From Alphaproteobacteria bacterium (GTDB taxonomy: Bacteria > Pseudomonadota > Alphaproteobacteria > UBA9219): a stretch of 27,840 nucleotides of DNA. A model generated the notes under the pieces. That model saw nothing but the letters and a program-made list of their open reading frames with translations. It made no database searches and was not told the DNA's origin. This document shows positions 1 to 7,816 of the stretch, one piece after another; position 1 is the first letter of the stretch; each line of letters begins with the position of its first letter. Location of the stretch: positions 1-27,840 of the forward strand of contig JAQUPC010000011.1 of assembly GCA_028716765.1 (NCBI GenBank). Reading direction: 5' to 3'. Made by a program: the position numbers and the translations under genes.

Positions 1-64
1 GGACGGCGGCCTTTTCGGCCCCGGAGAGGCTGCGGACATCTTCACGAACGCGTACGGCTGGCAT
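1..64 (-). CDS. fliG: Flagellar motor switch protein FliG, N-terminal fragment
   Basis: Only the first 21 codons are in the window; the gene runs off the left edge. The minus strand reads ATG then MPAVRVREDVRSLSGAEKAA, which fits the usual LSGxEKAA start of FliG. FliG forms the rotor switch ring on the cytoplasmic face of the FliF MS-ring and transmits torque from the stator. It starts 12 bases after the fliF stop codon on the same strand, the normal fliF-fliG order, so it is almost certainly co-transcribed with fliF. A weak purine-rich stretch precedes the ATG. The identification relies on this short N-terminus plus the gene order. Confidence 0.85.
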   Translation of the reverse strand, partial: MPAVRVREDVRSLSGAEKAAV

Positions 65-76
65 GGAGCGGCTTTC

Positions 77-1738
77 CTAGCGGTTTTCCTGATATATCCA
101 GTTGCGAAGAATAGATACGGCTTCTTCCGGGTGCTTGTCGACGATTTCGCCGACTTTACGGAGCGACGAGGCTTTGACGCGTCCCTCAACCCGTGAAATA
201 TCGATCATTCTTTCTATGTCGGATTCTTCCGATTCATCCTGAAGCTCGCGGTTAAAGGCCGTGCCCGGAGGCGGCAATTGCGCCGCCGCGCCGCTTCCGG
301 CTCCCGAGGCGAGAAGCTGCTGCTGTTGTTGAGGCACGAGCGAACCGGCCGATTCAAATATGCGCCGCAGGATAGGCCGGACGACAAGCAGCACGACCAG
401 CAAGCCGATGATCGCAAGGAGCAACGTTTCGATCATGCGCAACAAGTCGGCTTTCGGCACGCCCATCATCATCGTCGAGGATTCGTCGCTCTTGCCGCCT
501 TCGGCCTGCAGGAATCGCATGTTGATGACTTCAAGCGTGTCGCCGCGGTTGGCGTCGTAGTTTACGGACGAACGTACGAGGGACTTAATCTGATCCATTT
601 CTTCCGGGGTGCGCGGTTGATAGGACTCGGTCCCGTCGGCGGCGGTTGTGGTGATGCCGTCGACCACGACGGCGACGGACAGGCGCTTGACCTGCCCGGA
701 TTCGCGCACCTGGCTGCGGACGGTCTTGTTGATTTCGTAATTGACGGTTTCTTCCGAATGCTCGCTCTTATTGCTGTTGTTTTCGCCGCCGGGCGACCCC
801 GGCGTCGGATTGGCCGGAAGGTTGTTGGTGATCGATACGCTTTCGTTCGCGCCTTCCGCGGAGGAAGTGTTTTCGCTCGTCGTCTGGGTCGAACGTATGA
901 CCTGGCTGTCAGGATCGTAAATTTCCGAGCTTGTGGTGATTTTGTCGAAGTCAAGTTCGGCCGAGACTTTGGCGCGTACCTTGCCGAAACCGATGGATTG
1001 GGAAAGCAGGTCTTCGATCTTGCGGGCCTGCGTCTGTTCGAAGCCGGCGCGCATGTCGTCCTGATTGCCGGTTCCTGCGGCGTCGCTGCTGGCGGGACGC
1101 GCCAAAAGGGTTCCCTTGTCGTCGACGATGGATATCTGGGTCGGCTGCAGTTGCGGGACGGCGGCGGCAATCAGGTTTTCAATGGCCGCGATCTGCTCGC
1201 GCGTCAGCGTGACGCCGCCGCGCGTTTTAAGAAAAACGCTGGCGGTGGCTATTTGCGTGCCGTGGCTGAACAACTCGCGTTGCGGCAGCACGAGATGAAC
1301 GCGCGCGGTCTGGATCACGGTCATGGTGCTGATGGTGCGGGCCAGCTCGCCTTCAAGCGCGCGCAGATGATTGATGTTCTGAACGAAACTTGTGGTGCCG
1401 AAGCCTTCCTTTTGATCGAAAATCTCGTATCCGATCGATCCGCCTTTCGGCAGGCCGTCGGCGGCCATCAACATGCGCACCTTGGCGACTTGTTCGGCGG
1501 GCACGCGGATCATGCCGCCGGAGGTAGGGGTCTCGTAGGGGATTTTCAGGCCGTCCAGTTTTTGAACGATGGCGCCGGCGTCCTGCTGGTCGAGGTCGCT
1601 ATAAAGGAGCGCCATCGGCGAGGATGAGATGCGCGTCGTTAGAAAACCGAAAAAACCGAGAAGGCTGAAGGCCACCACCGCAATGGCGGCGAGGCGCATG
1701 GGGCCGAGATTGCGCAGGGTTTGTAAAAAGGCGTTCAC
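77..1738 (-). CDS. fliF: Flagellar MS-ring protein FliF
   Basis: FliF (553 aa) builds the MS ring of the flagellar basal body in the inner membrane and is the platform for FliG and the export apparatus. The N-terminal transmembrane helix is at about residues 15-35. The periplasmic YscJ/FliF ring-building region follows (YSDLDQQDAGAIVQKL, then the LEGELARTI block). A low-complexity Asn/Ser/Glu linker lies near 300-340, and the second transmembrane helix near 430-455. The last 45 residues (SSLRKVGEIVDKHPEEAVSI) form the FliG-binding tail. Length is typical. The start is GTG, with AAGGAG on the minus strand at 1749-1754, 10 bases upstream; no better ATG is available. fliG follows after 12 bases. 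A CtrA-like box lies about 80 bases upstream. Confidence 0.97.
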   Translation of the reverse strand: MNAFLQTLRNLGPMRLAAIAVVAFSLLGFFGFLTTRISSSPMALLYSDLDQQDAGAIVQKLDGLKIPYETPTSGGMIRVPAEQVAKVRMLMAADGLPKGGSIGYEIFDQKEGFGTTSFVQNINHLRALEGELARTISTMTVIQTARVHLVLPQRELFSHGTQIATASVFLKTRGGVTLTREQIAAIENLIAAAVPQLQPTQISIVDDKGTLLARPASSDAAGTGNQDDMRAGFEQTQARKIEDLLSQSIGFGKVRAKVSAELDFDKITTSSEIYDPDSQVIRSTQTTSENTSSAEGANESVSITNNLPANPTPGSPGGENNSNKSEHSEETVNYEINKTVRSQVRESGQVKRLSVAVVVDGITTTAADGTESYQPRTPEEMDQIKSLVRSSVNYDANRGDTLEVINMRFLQAEGGKSDESSTMMMGVPKADLLRMIETLLLAIIGLLVVLLVVRPILRRIFESAGSLVPQQQQQLLASGAGSGAAAQLPPPGTAFNRELQDESEESDIERMIDISRVEGRVKASSLRKVGEIVDKHPEEAVSILRNWIYQENR

Positions 1739-1815
1739 GTACTTATGGCTCCTTCAGTCACGTTTTGCGCTTATCCGGTTTTATTAACTACGGAAAAAGC
1801 GTGAGATACCTTGTT

Positions 1816-1831
1816 GTTAACCAAGAATTAC
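1816..1831 (-). promoter_or_regulatory. CtrA-like binding box upstream of fliF
   Basis: Read on the minus strand, the direction of fliF, this is GTAA-N7-TTAAC. It matches the alphaproteobacterial CtrA consensus TTAA-N7-TTAAC at 8 of 9 fixed positions. CtrA is known to control class II flagellar genes, including fliF, in Caulobacter. Its use here is inferred from motif and position only. Confidence 0.45.
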
Positions 1832-1944
1832 CGCTCGATTCATGAAGAATGTGTTAACGCGCTAGGCATTTTTTGCCGGGTTGGGTGCCTTTTTGTGCTG
1901 CTATGGCAACAGGTTCCGTGAAGTTCGCCGTTTATACAGGCGAG

Positions 1945-1960
1945 TTAACCATCATGTAAC
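1945..1960 (+). promoter_or_regulatory. Second CtrA-like box between fliF and the unknown gene
   Basis: The plus strand reads TTAA-N7-GTAAC. The minus strand reads TTAC-N7-TTAAC. Each matches the CtrA consensus at 8 of 9 fixed positions, so the site is nearly symmetric. It lies between two divergent genes and could serve either. The call is based on the motif alone. Confidence 0.4.
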
Positions 1961-2104
1961 CCGGAGATGCCCAAAGCGGCACAACAAGCGGCTTTTGTTT
2001 GTCACGATTCGTCGAATTTGCCCAACTCTTTTCAAAACCAGATGCTCTCTCGTTAGAGGAGCGTTATAATCCGCGATAACGTTGCGTTTTTGGTGGAGGT
2101 AAAC

Positions 2105-2869
2105 ATGGCTGCGACATCGTATTTAGGCGATTCCAATATTGAACGGGCTATTACCGGGGCGGGTATCGCGCTCCAGGATTTTGAAAAAAAGGTTGCGGCT
2201 GGCGAAATGACCTACGGCATCACAAAAGCCGATCTGGTTTCGCTGCTGGAAAATCTTGAATCGCTCAAGGAGCAAGGCGTGCGTAACGTCGGTTATAACC
2301 CCGACTACCCGATTGCCGATCAGGTTTATGCCTTGCAGGGTAACGCCACCGAATTAAGAAAAGAACTCACGGCCGAAGCTTCGCCGGAACATGCCGAGCA
2401 AAAAGTACTCGGTTCAAACAAGGACCGGGATTTCATAAGCGTCGTGTATTACGAAGCCATGGAACTTGCCAAAATTGGCATCATTACGGGTGTGCTGCTC
2501 CGGCCGGATAGCCTGCAAGCCGCCAGAAACCTGGCGCTCGTCGTTGCTGCCGCCAAAGCGGAGCGGGCAGCCCGTCTCAATGCAGCCGCCGGGGAAAAGC
2601 CGCTGTCCGGCCATCAGCCTGCCAAGCACAGGGATGAAGAGATTCTGCCGGGAGTCAACATTAGCACGGCTGCGCTTCTTGCTCTGGTTGTTAGCACGCG
2701 GAATGCGCCGTCGCCATCGGCTGCGTCCCATCCCCACGACTATCACGAGCTTAAGGAAACGGCGGTTCATACCGTTTCGCCGGCGCCGTTGACTCAGGAG
2801 ACGGCCATTCCGGATCATCCCGCGCCGCATGGCCATAAGCATCTGCCGGAAGACGAACCGGCGGAGTGA
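2105..2869 (+). CDS. Unknown protein with His-rich C-terminal tail
   Basis: I do not recognise this 254-aa protein. The ATG at 2105 is preceded by GGAGG at 2095-2099 with ideal spacing; an upstream in-frame TTG would sit on top of that site and is unlikely. The first ~100 residues look helical and soluble (FEKKVAAGEMTYGITKADLV). A mildly hydrophobic stretch IGIITGVLL and an Ala-rich helix follow, then a short hydrophobic segment (TAALLALVV) near residue 200. The last ~50 residues are low-complexity and rich in His, Pro and Glu (HPHDYHELKE, HPAPHGHKHLPEDEP). No signal peptide is evident. It is divergent from fliF across a gap with CtrA-like boxes, so a motility or cell-cycle link is possible but unproven. 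Confidence 0.8.
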   Translation: MAATSYLGDSNIERAITGAGIALQDFEKKVAAGEMTYGITKADLVSLLENLESLKEQGVRNVGYNPDYPIADQVYALQGNATELRKELTAEASPEHAEQKVLGSNKDRDFISVVYYEAMELAKIGIITGVLLRPDSLQAARNLALVVAAAKAERAARLNAAAGEKPLSGHQPAKHRDEEILPGVNISTAALLALVVSTRNAPSPSAASHPHDYHELKETAVHTVSPAPLTQETAIPDHPAPHGHKHLPEDEPAE

Positions 2870-2932
2870 ATTTAGGCCTTTTGCCTTTCGGGCGCGGGGC
2901 GGTATTGTTCATCTGCTAACGGATGGACGGTT

Positions 2933-3829
2933 ATGGCTTATTACATCGGACTTGATATAGGCGGCACGAAGATTGCGGGCGGCATGTTTGCGCAAGACGG
3001 CGCGCTGCTGGCCGAGCTTACCGTTCCCACGCCGCAGGACTATTCGTCCTTTCTCGACGTGTGCAAAAACATCGTGCAAAAACTGGAACAGGATTCAGGC
3101 AAAACCGGCACAATCGGCGTTGGCGTCCCGGCGCTTGTCAGCGACGGCTTTGTGCTGGCCAGCGCCAACCTTCCTTATTTAAAGGAAAAGCATCTTCGTG
3201 ACGATTTGGCCAAAATCCTGAAATCCGAAACGCGGCTGACGAACGATGCGAATTGCATGGCTCTGGCCGAGGCCGTGGACGGCGCGGGCGCGGGCTTTCC
3301 CTCGGTGCTTGGGCTTATTATCGGCACGGGCGTCGGAGCAGGTTTTATTTACGAAGGCCGCGTGATCGACGGGCCGAACGGGCTGGCCGGCGAGATCGGT
3401 CATTTGCCTCTGCCGCATCGGGGGGATGAGGACGTTTCCTTTGGCGCGTGCGGTTGCGGCCAGAAGGATTGCATCGAGCAATTTATCAGCGGCAGGGCGT
3501 TGGCGCGGCTTTACACGACCATGACGGGCAAGGACGCCGACGCCAAAACGATCTCGGATCGTGCGCGCGCGGGAGACGCCGAAGCCTTGCGCGTCCTCGA
3601 CCGCTATTTCGAGGTTGCGGCGAAGGCAATGGTGGTTGTTTTGCACGCCTTTGATCCGCATGTGATCGTCGTCAGCGGCGGCCTTTATGCTCTGCCCGGT
3701 TTTTACGAAGAGGTGCCGAAACGGTGGGGGAAGTATGCTTTGACGGCGCAACCAAGGACGAAACTCGTTCCGGCCCTTCACGGCCCCAAAAGCGGCATGC
3801 GCGGCGCAGCGTGGTTGTGGCGGACGTGA
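2933..3829 (+). CDS. ROK-family sugar kinase, probably N-acetylglucosamine kinase
   Basis: This 298-aa cytoplasmic kinase has the full set of ROK motifs. The phosphate-binding start is GLDIGGTKIAGG (residues 6-17). The catalytic base region is LTNDANCMALAEA (Asp105), and the second phosphate loop is IIGTGVGAG (129-137). GEIGHLPL contains the ROK His157. The zinc motif is CGCGQKDCIE with Cys173, Cys175 and Cys180, where the usual Gly before the last Cys is Asp. The GHLPLP segment and the FISGRAL tail of the zinc motif resemble NagK more than glucokinase or fructokinase, so ATP-dependent phosphorylation of GlcNAc is the best guess. It lies 63 bases after the unknown gene on the same strand and ends 3 bases from the convergent phaZ. 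Confidence 0.9.
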   Translation: MAYYIGLDIGGTKIAGGMFAQDGALLAELTVPTPQDYSSFLDVCKNIVQKLEQDSGKTGTIGVGVPALVSDGFVLASANLPYLKEKHLRDDLAKILKSETRLTNDANCMALAEAVDGAGAGFPSVLGLIIGTGVGAGFIYEGRVIDGPNGLAGEIGHLPLPHRGDEDVSFGACGCGQKDCIEQFISGRALARLYTTMTGKDADAKTISDRARAGDAEALRVLDRYFEVAAKAMVVVLHAFDPHVIVVSGGLYALPGFYEEVPKRWGKYALTAQPRTKLVPALHGPKSGMRGAAWLWRT

Positions 3830-3832
3830 AGT

Positions 3833-5089
3833 TTATCCGGCGCTGCGATCGTTGGCGCGGATGAACTCACGCACAACGGGTTGGACGTATTGACGCCATT
3901 TGCGTCCGTTGAAAACGCCGAAGTGCCCGACGCCGATTTGCAGATAAGCCTGTTTCATGGAGGTGGGGAGGTTGGGGCATAAATCGAGCGCCGCCCGCGT
4001 TTGGCCCGGCGCGGAGATGTCGTCCATCTCGCCCTCCACCGTTAAAAGGGCCGTGCGTTGAATGGCCTCCGGCTTTACCTTATGCCCCCGCCAGCTGAAC
4101 GTTCCGTTCGGCAAATCGCAGTTATGAAAAACGCGTTCGACCGTTTGCAGATAATATTCGGCTGTTACGTCCATGACCGACAAATATTCGTCGTAAAACT
4201 TGCGGTTCGCGGAAGCGGCTTCCTCGTCGCCGCGCACCAGATGCTGGAACATCTTGAACTGTTCGCCGACGTGCCTGTCCATATGCATGGACATAAATCC
4301 CTGCAGCTGGAGAAATCCCGGATAAACGAGGCGGTAGGCTCCCGGATAGTAAAACGGAATGGCGGTGATGATCATGTTACGGAACCAGTCGAGCGAATGC
4401 GTCTCGGCAAATTCGGTCAACAGGGTTTTTGCGGCGCGCGGCTCAATGGGACCGCCCATCAGGGTCATGGAGCGCGGCTGGGCCGGATCGTTGCCTTCCG
4501 CGAGCAGGGCGACGGCGCACATGACGGGCACGGCTGGCTGGCATACGGCCACGACATGAATATCGGGGCCAAGCAGGCGGATAAAATCCATGAGGTAGGC
4601 GATGTACTCCTCAAGATCGAACGGGCCTTTCGAAAAAGGCACCATTTTCGCGTCGATCCAGTCCGTAATGGTGACGTCGTGGTCCTGCAACATGGTCTCG
4701 ACCGTGCCGCGCAAAAGCGTGGCATGTTGCCCTGCCAGCGGCGCCACGATTAGCACGCGTGGGTTTTGCGCGATCCTTGATGCCATGCCGGGATCGTCGA
4801 CGCTGCGTTTGAAGTGCAGGAGGCGGCAGAACGGCTTTGACAAGACGATCTCTTCCTCGACCTTAAGGATGTGTCCGCGCGACTTGACGGTCCCGATGTT
4901 AAACGCGGGTTTGGTATATGTTCTTGTGGAGCGCTCGATTATCTCGGCCCCGGCGGCCAGGACGCGCCCCATCCCTGTATAGGATGCCGGAACGAATGGA
5001 TTCTGAAAAGCGGCCTGCGTAGCTTCGGCGGCCAGCCGGAGGGGCGCCAGCGCTGCGTATTGCATATCGTGGAAATGATAGAGAAGCAT
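3833..5089 (-). CDS. phaZ: Intracellular poly(3-hydroxybutyrate) depolymerase
   Basis: This 418-aa protein matches the PhaZ family, which degrades the bacterium's own PHB granules to release 3-hydroxybutyrate. The N-terminus (MLLYHFHDMQYAALAPLRLA) is typical. The nucleophile is a cysteine in VVAVCQPAVPVM (Cys183), as in the characterised Ralstonia-type enzymes, which use Cys in place of the lipase Ser. The acid is probably Asp356 in VEGEMDDISAP, and the base is His389 in GVGHFGVFNGRKWR. There is no signal peptide, which fits an intracellular enzyme. An AAGG site lies just before the ATG. A small protein gene ends 34 bases upstream on the same strand and may share a transcript. No PHB synthase or phasin is in the window. 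Confidence 0.95.
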   Translation of the reverse strand: MLLYHFHDMQYAALAPLRLAAEATQAAFQNPFVPASYTGMGRVLAAGAEIIERSTRTYTKPAFNIGTVKSRGHILKVEEEIVLSKPFCRLLHFKRSVDDPGMASRIAQNPRVLIVAPLAGQHATLLRGTVETMLQDHDVTITDWIDAKMVPFSKGPFDLEEYIAYLMDFIRLLGPDIHVVAVCQPAVPVMCAVALLAEGNDPAQPRSMTLMGGPIEPRAAKTLLTEFAETHSLDWFRNMIITAIPFYYPGAYRLVYPGFLQLQGFMSMHMDRHVGEQFKMFQHLVRGDEEAASANRKFYDEYLSVMDVTAEYYLQTVERVFHNCDLPNGTFSWRGHKVKPEAIQRTALLTVEGEMDDISAPGQTRAALDLCPNLPTSMKQAYLQIGVGHFGVFNGRKWRQYVQPVVREFIRANDRSAG

Positions 5090-5123
5090 AAGCCTTGTTA
5101 CGCCTATGCGGGTAAACGAAGCC

Positions 5124-5564
5124 TTAACCTGCCCTTAGGGCCGTTTTTTCATTTTTCTTTTCGCGGCGGCGGTTCGCGAACATGATAATCAAGAAAATGA
5201 TGATCCACCACAAGCGGTTGCGGCGGCGGCGTTCTTCTTCCTTTGCGAAATCATTTTTCCGGAACCGGGGCGTTTGTTCAGGTTCGACGCGTTTAAGAAG
5301 CTTGCGTTGGCGTAAAATGCGATGTTTTTTCTCCACCTCATTGATTTCGCTAATGATATCCCGTTCTTTATCGGCGAAAAACGCGATTTGATCCAAAAGT
5401 TTCCGGAACTTGCCGAAAAGGGAAGGCTGCATGCCTCCCGGCGCACCCATATAAGCCGCACGCGCTTTTTTGCGTTCAATTTTCTGGCTTGTCAGGCCCC
5501 AGGAATCCATAAGCTTGGCTAGCCGTGCCCGCATAGACGCTTTTTGATTCAAAAAATTCGCCAT
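5124..5564 (-). CDS. Small basic protein with C-terminal membrane anchor, unknown
   Basis: I do not recognise this 146-aa protein. It is strongly basic. A helical region of about residues 50-95 has coiled-coil character (KERDIISEINEVEKKHRILRQ). An Arg-rich patch (EERRRRNR) is followed by a short hydrophobic segment (LWWIIIFLIIMF, about 119-130) and another charged tail. This suggests tail anchoring in the membrane with both flanks cytoplasmic, or a monotopic helix. The ribosome binding site is weak. It sits 34 bases upstream of phaZ on the same strand and could be co-transcribed, but nothing ties it to PHB granules beyond position. Confidence 0.7.
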   Translation of the reverse strand: MANFLNQKASMRARLAKLMDSWGLTSQKIERKKARAAYMGAPGGMQPSLFGKFRKLLDQIAFFADKERDIISEINEVEKKHRILRQRKLLKRVEPEQTPRFRKNDFAKEEERRRRNRLWWIIIFLIIMFANRRREKKNEKTALRAG

Positions 5565-5909
5565 AAAACAATTCCGTTTAAAAAAGCCATTCTAGTCAAA
5601 AGAGGTAAAATGGCGGTTAATGCATTAAAATAAAGCGTGCGAATGATCCGGACTTCATCGAAATCTCTTAAAAAAATGCCTTAAGGACACTTTGAAATTA
5701 TCTATATTGGCGAGGCTGGTTTCAACAACAGAAAATGTTTTCACGGATATATTTTCCTGTAATTACGACGAAAAAGTAAGGAATTGTTAACTTGTGATGA
5801 TTGGAACGTGAAAATTCGTGAAACCATTAAGTGTATGATAAACTTATAAAGGTAATCTAACGGCATAATACGGGACGCGGGTTATCGGCGTATATTGAGG
5901 AATGAAATT
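5565..5909. other. AT-rich intergenic gap
   Basis: This is 345 bases between two divergent genes and is clearly richer in A/T than the surrounding genes. It must contain both promoters. -10-like hexamers are visible on the plus strand (TATGAT at 5834-5839, TATAAA at 5845-5850, CATAAT at 5864-5869), but none has a good -35 at 16-18 bases. TTAA sites occur, but not with the 7-base CtrA spacing. I see no RNA gene or repeat. Confidence 0.5.
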
Positions 5910-7061
5910 ATGCATTCATGGAATCTGCGCGGATTCATTCAACAGGCCATTGGCGTTTTGTTGCTCGGGAGCGTGGTTGCGCTTTCGACGGGCCCCGCTA
6001 TTTCTGCTGAATTCAGCAAGAATAAGGTGGAAATTTGTAAGGACAAAAAGTTTGTGCAAATTGCCAATTATAAGGACGTTTCCTGCGAGCTAACTTCCCC
6101 CGTAAAGAAGAATACGAAAGCACTTAGTCAAACTTTTCAGATCGCTAAGGATCTTTATTCGGAGGGAGAGGAATACCGTCGTTCTCAGCAGGTCTTCAGC
6201 GCATTTTTGCATTCGTCCAACTCTCATTCGGATGCCGTCAAACAGCGCATAGACGGTTTTAATAATATGATCGAAGCCGCAAGAACGATCGAAAGCCGTC
6301 GTGCCATGGCCATTGCGGTTAACTATTTTGTTAATGTCGCCTATGGATATGATCAAGAAAAATGGCGCCTGATCAGAACTATTCCTCAAGAAAAGAGAGG
6401 CAACTCTCCGCAAAAAACCATTGAGAACGGACTGGGTACATGCGTTGATCTTGCTATTTTAAAAAACGCTATTTTTGAAATGCTAGGCTTAACGGACTGC
6501 AAAGTTATCGCGATACATCAAAAAGGCTTCAAGCCCCATGTATTGCATGCTGCTGTGATTTTAGATGCAGAAAACACAAAGCTTGTTCTGAACAACTATA
6601 ATTTACCCGATAAGAGCCCTGTCAAAATCGATCGTCTTGCTGCCGGGTCGGCAATTCCGGCTCAATCGTTTTTTGGTCCGGGCAGCTATTATGACAACTT
6701 GTTGGCTGCCATCGATTATAAGAAAGGTGTTATTATTTACAGGCCGGAGAAGAAACCAGCCCCGAGCGGTCAAAAACCGATGAACCGTCAAAGTTTTGAG
6801 AAGTTGATGAAATCATCTGCAAAAACTTCCGATTTTTCCGCGCAAGATCAAGCCGCTATTCATAAAATCAAACTTTTAGCCGATAATCTGTATGAGGTGA
6901 GGCGGAAAGCAACGAAATTTGCCTCCGCTCAACAGGTTAAAAAAAGCAAGGCCGGCATGAAGATTAAAAAACCCAAGGTAAAAGCAAAACTCTTGCAGCC
7001 GAAGCCGGGCAAAAGACACATGGCTTATAAAAATCGAATGCCTACGGCATCGCCGCGATGA
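5910..7061 (+). CDS. Exported transglutaminase-like cysteine protease family protein (BTLCP/C93-like)
   Basis: A Sec signal peptide (residues 1-33, ending GPAISA before EFS) exports this 383-aa protein. The core resembles bacterial transglutaminase-like cysteine proteases (the LapG family). Cys178 is in GLGTCVDLAILKNAIFEMLG, and His213 is in KPHVLHAAVILD. The third triad position is Asn228 in LVLNNYN, where the family normally has Asp. Spacing is C-35-H-15-N. The C-terminal ~100 residues are a Lys-rich linker (MKIKKPKVKAKLLQPKPGKR). ATG 5910 is chosen because TGAGG at 5896-5900 precedes it by 9 bases; the in-frame TTG at 5895 overlaps that site. The gene is AT-rich compared with its neighbours, suggesting transfer. 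Its last 20 bases overlap the convergent SYLF gene. The substrate is unknown, and no LapD-like partner is nearby. Confidence 0.82.
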   Translation: MHSWNLRGFIQQAIGVLLLGSVVALSTGPAISAEFSKNKVEICKDKKFVQIANYKDVSCELTSPVKKNTKALSQTFQIAKDLYSEGEEYRRSQQVFSAFLHSSNSHSDAVKQRIDGFNNMIEAARTIESRRAMAIAVNYFVNVAYGYDQEKWRLIRTIPQEKRGNSPQKTIENGLGTCVDLAILKNAIFEMLGLTDCKVIAIHQKGFKPHVLHAAVILDAENTKLVLNNYNLPDKSPVKIDRLAAGSAIPAQSFFGPGSYYDNLLAAIDYKKGVIIYRPEKKPAPSGQKPMNRQSFEKLMKSSAKTSDFSAQDQAAIHKIKLLADNLYEVRRKATKFASAQQVKKSKAGMKIKKPKVKAKLLQPKPGKRHMAYKNRMPTASPR

Positions 7062-7725
7062 TTGCGCTGACGCTCTGCGAGGAGGATGACGAGGTGTGGT
7101 CGATCAGGATGCTGCGCGGCGTGGCCTCGATGCCGTATAGTTGCTGGTTCCATGTATGGCGCGGCGCGATGACCGAGCCTTCCAGCGAAACCCCAACGTA
7201 TAGGCCCTGCGAACGGGCGAACGCATACATGTCGGACTTGAGCCCCATGCCTGTCGAGGCATTGACGCCCTTGCCGAGCTCGCCCACCGCGACGCCCGCG
7301 TCGCCTCCAAGCGTGACCTGACGGTCCAAAACGGAGTAAAGTCCCTTGTCCGTCATGACGGTAATGACAAGTTCCGAACTCTCGCCGCCGAATTGAAGGC
7401 CGAAGCTAAGGCCGCCGATCGTGTAAAAGGCCGGCGGGCTCCACCCCTGACCGTTGCGAACGAGCATAACCGCGTTGCCGCCGCGTCCGCCGACGAAGAA
7501 CCCGGCGCGCAGCATGCTCGGCACGATAATGATCGCCTTGGCGCGCGAGGCCAGATCGACGAGACCGGGATACTGGTTGTCGCTCATCATGCTTTGGAAG
7601 GTAATGCGCGAACGGTCGATAAGCTGTTCGGGCTCGCTGCCGAATTCGCCCGCGCTCCGGCAGCTGCCGAGCACGAGCAGAACAAGCAAAAGCGAGTATA
7701 AAGTTGGGCGGATGCTGCGAATCAT
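7042..7725 (-). CDS. SYLF (Ysc84-type) domain lipoprotein
   Basis: This 227-aa protein has a lipoprotein signal with lipobox VLGSC (lipidated Cys22), so it is probably anchored in the outer membrane or periplasmic face. The remainder is a SYLF domain: AKAIIIVPSMLRAGFFVGG, then SPPAFYTIGGLSFGLQFG, then YAFARSQGLYVGVSLEGSVI, ending near the YGIEATPRSIL segment. SYLF domains bind lipids in other proteins; the role of bacterial lipoprotein forms is poorly known. The C-terminus has a Ser run (HTSSSSSQSVS). Its 3' end overlaps the convergent protease-like gene by 20 bases, so neither gene has room for its own terminator. Confidence 0.9.
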   Translation of the reverse strand: MIRSIRPTLYSLLLVLLVLGSCRSAGEFGSEPEQLIDRSRITFQSMMSDNQYPGLVDLASRAKAIIIVPSMLRAGFFVGGRGGNAVMLVRNGQGWSPPAFYTIGGLSFGLQFGGESSELVITVMTDKGLYSVLDRQVTLGGDAGVAVGELGKGVNASTGMGLKSDMYAFARSQGLYVGVSLEGSVIAPRHTWNQQLYGIEATPRSILIDHTSSSSSQSVSAIIAAMP

Positions 7726-7797
7726 TATCGAAACCCGGAAACCTGTCAGGAATGTTTGAGGTACCTTATGCTCAGGTATCTTGTCAAATATGAGGCC

Positions 7798-7816
7798 GGA
7801 AAAGGTTGCTTTTTCC
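7798..7816 (-). terminator. Weak hairpin just after the permease stop codon
   Basis: GGAAAA at 7798-7803 pairs with TTTTCC at 7811-7816 across a 7-base loop, immediately after the permease stop on the minus strand. The stem is AT-rich and no T-run follows, so this is at best a weak terminator. Confidence 0.25.

Larger units (their letters stand above)
1739..2104. promoter_or_regulatory. Divergent regulatory gap between fliF and an unknown gene
   Basis: This 366-base gap separates fliF (minus) from the plus-strand gene at 2105 and must hold the promoters for both. It is richer in A/T than its flanks and contains three GTTAAC-type sites. Two of these extend into CtrA-like boxes, listed separately. 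A perfect TATAAT hexamer lies at 2065-2070 on the plus strand, 35 bases before the downstream ATG, but I see no convincing -35 at the expected distance. A small open frame at 1881-2069 has no ribosome binding site and no recognisable sequence, and I do not call it. Confidence 0.55.

Noticed and set aside
278..1627. 449-codon open frame on the plus strand opposite fliF
   Set aside because: It is the antisense shadow of a GC-rich fliF gene, has no ribosome site and no recognisable sequence.
1881..2069. 62-codon open frame in the fliF upstream gap
   Set aside because: No ribosome binding site, Arg-rich random composition, and it overlaps the CtrA-like box and promoter region.
5895..5909. TTG start five codons upstream for the exported protease-like gene
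   Set aside because: The TTG sits on the ribosome binding site of the better ATG at 5910, and the signal peptide is complete from that ATG.
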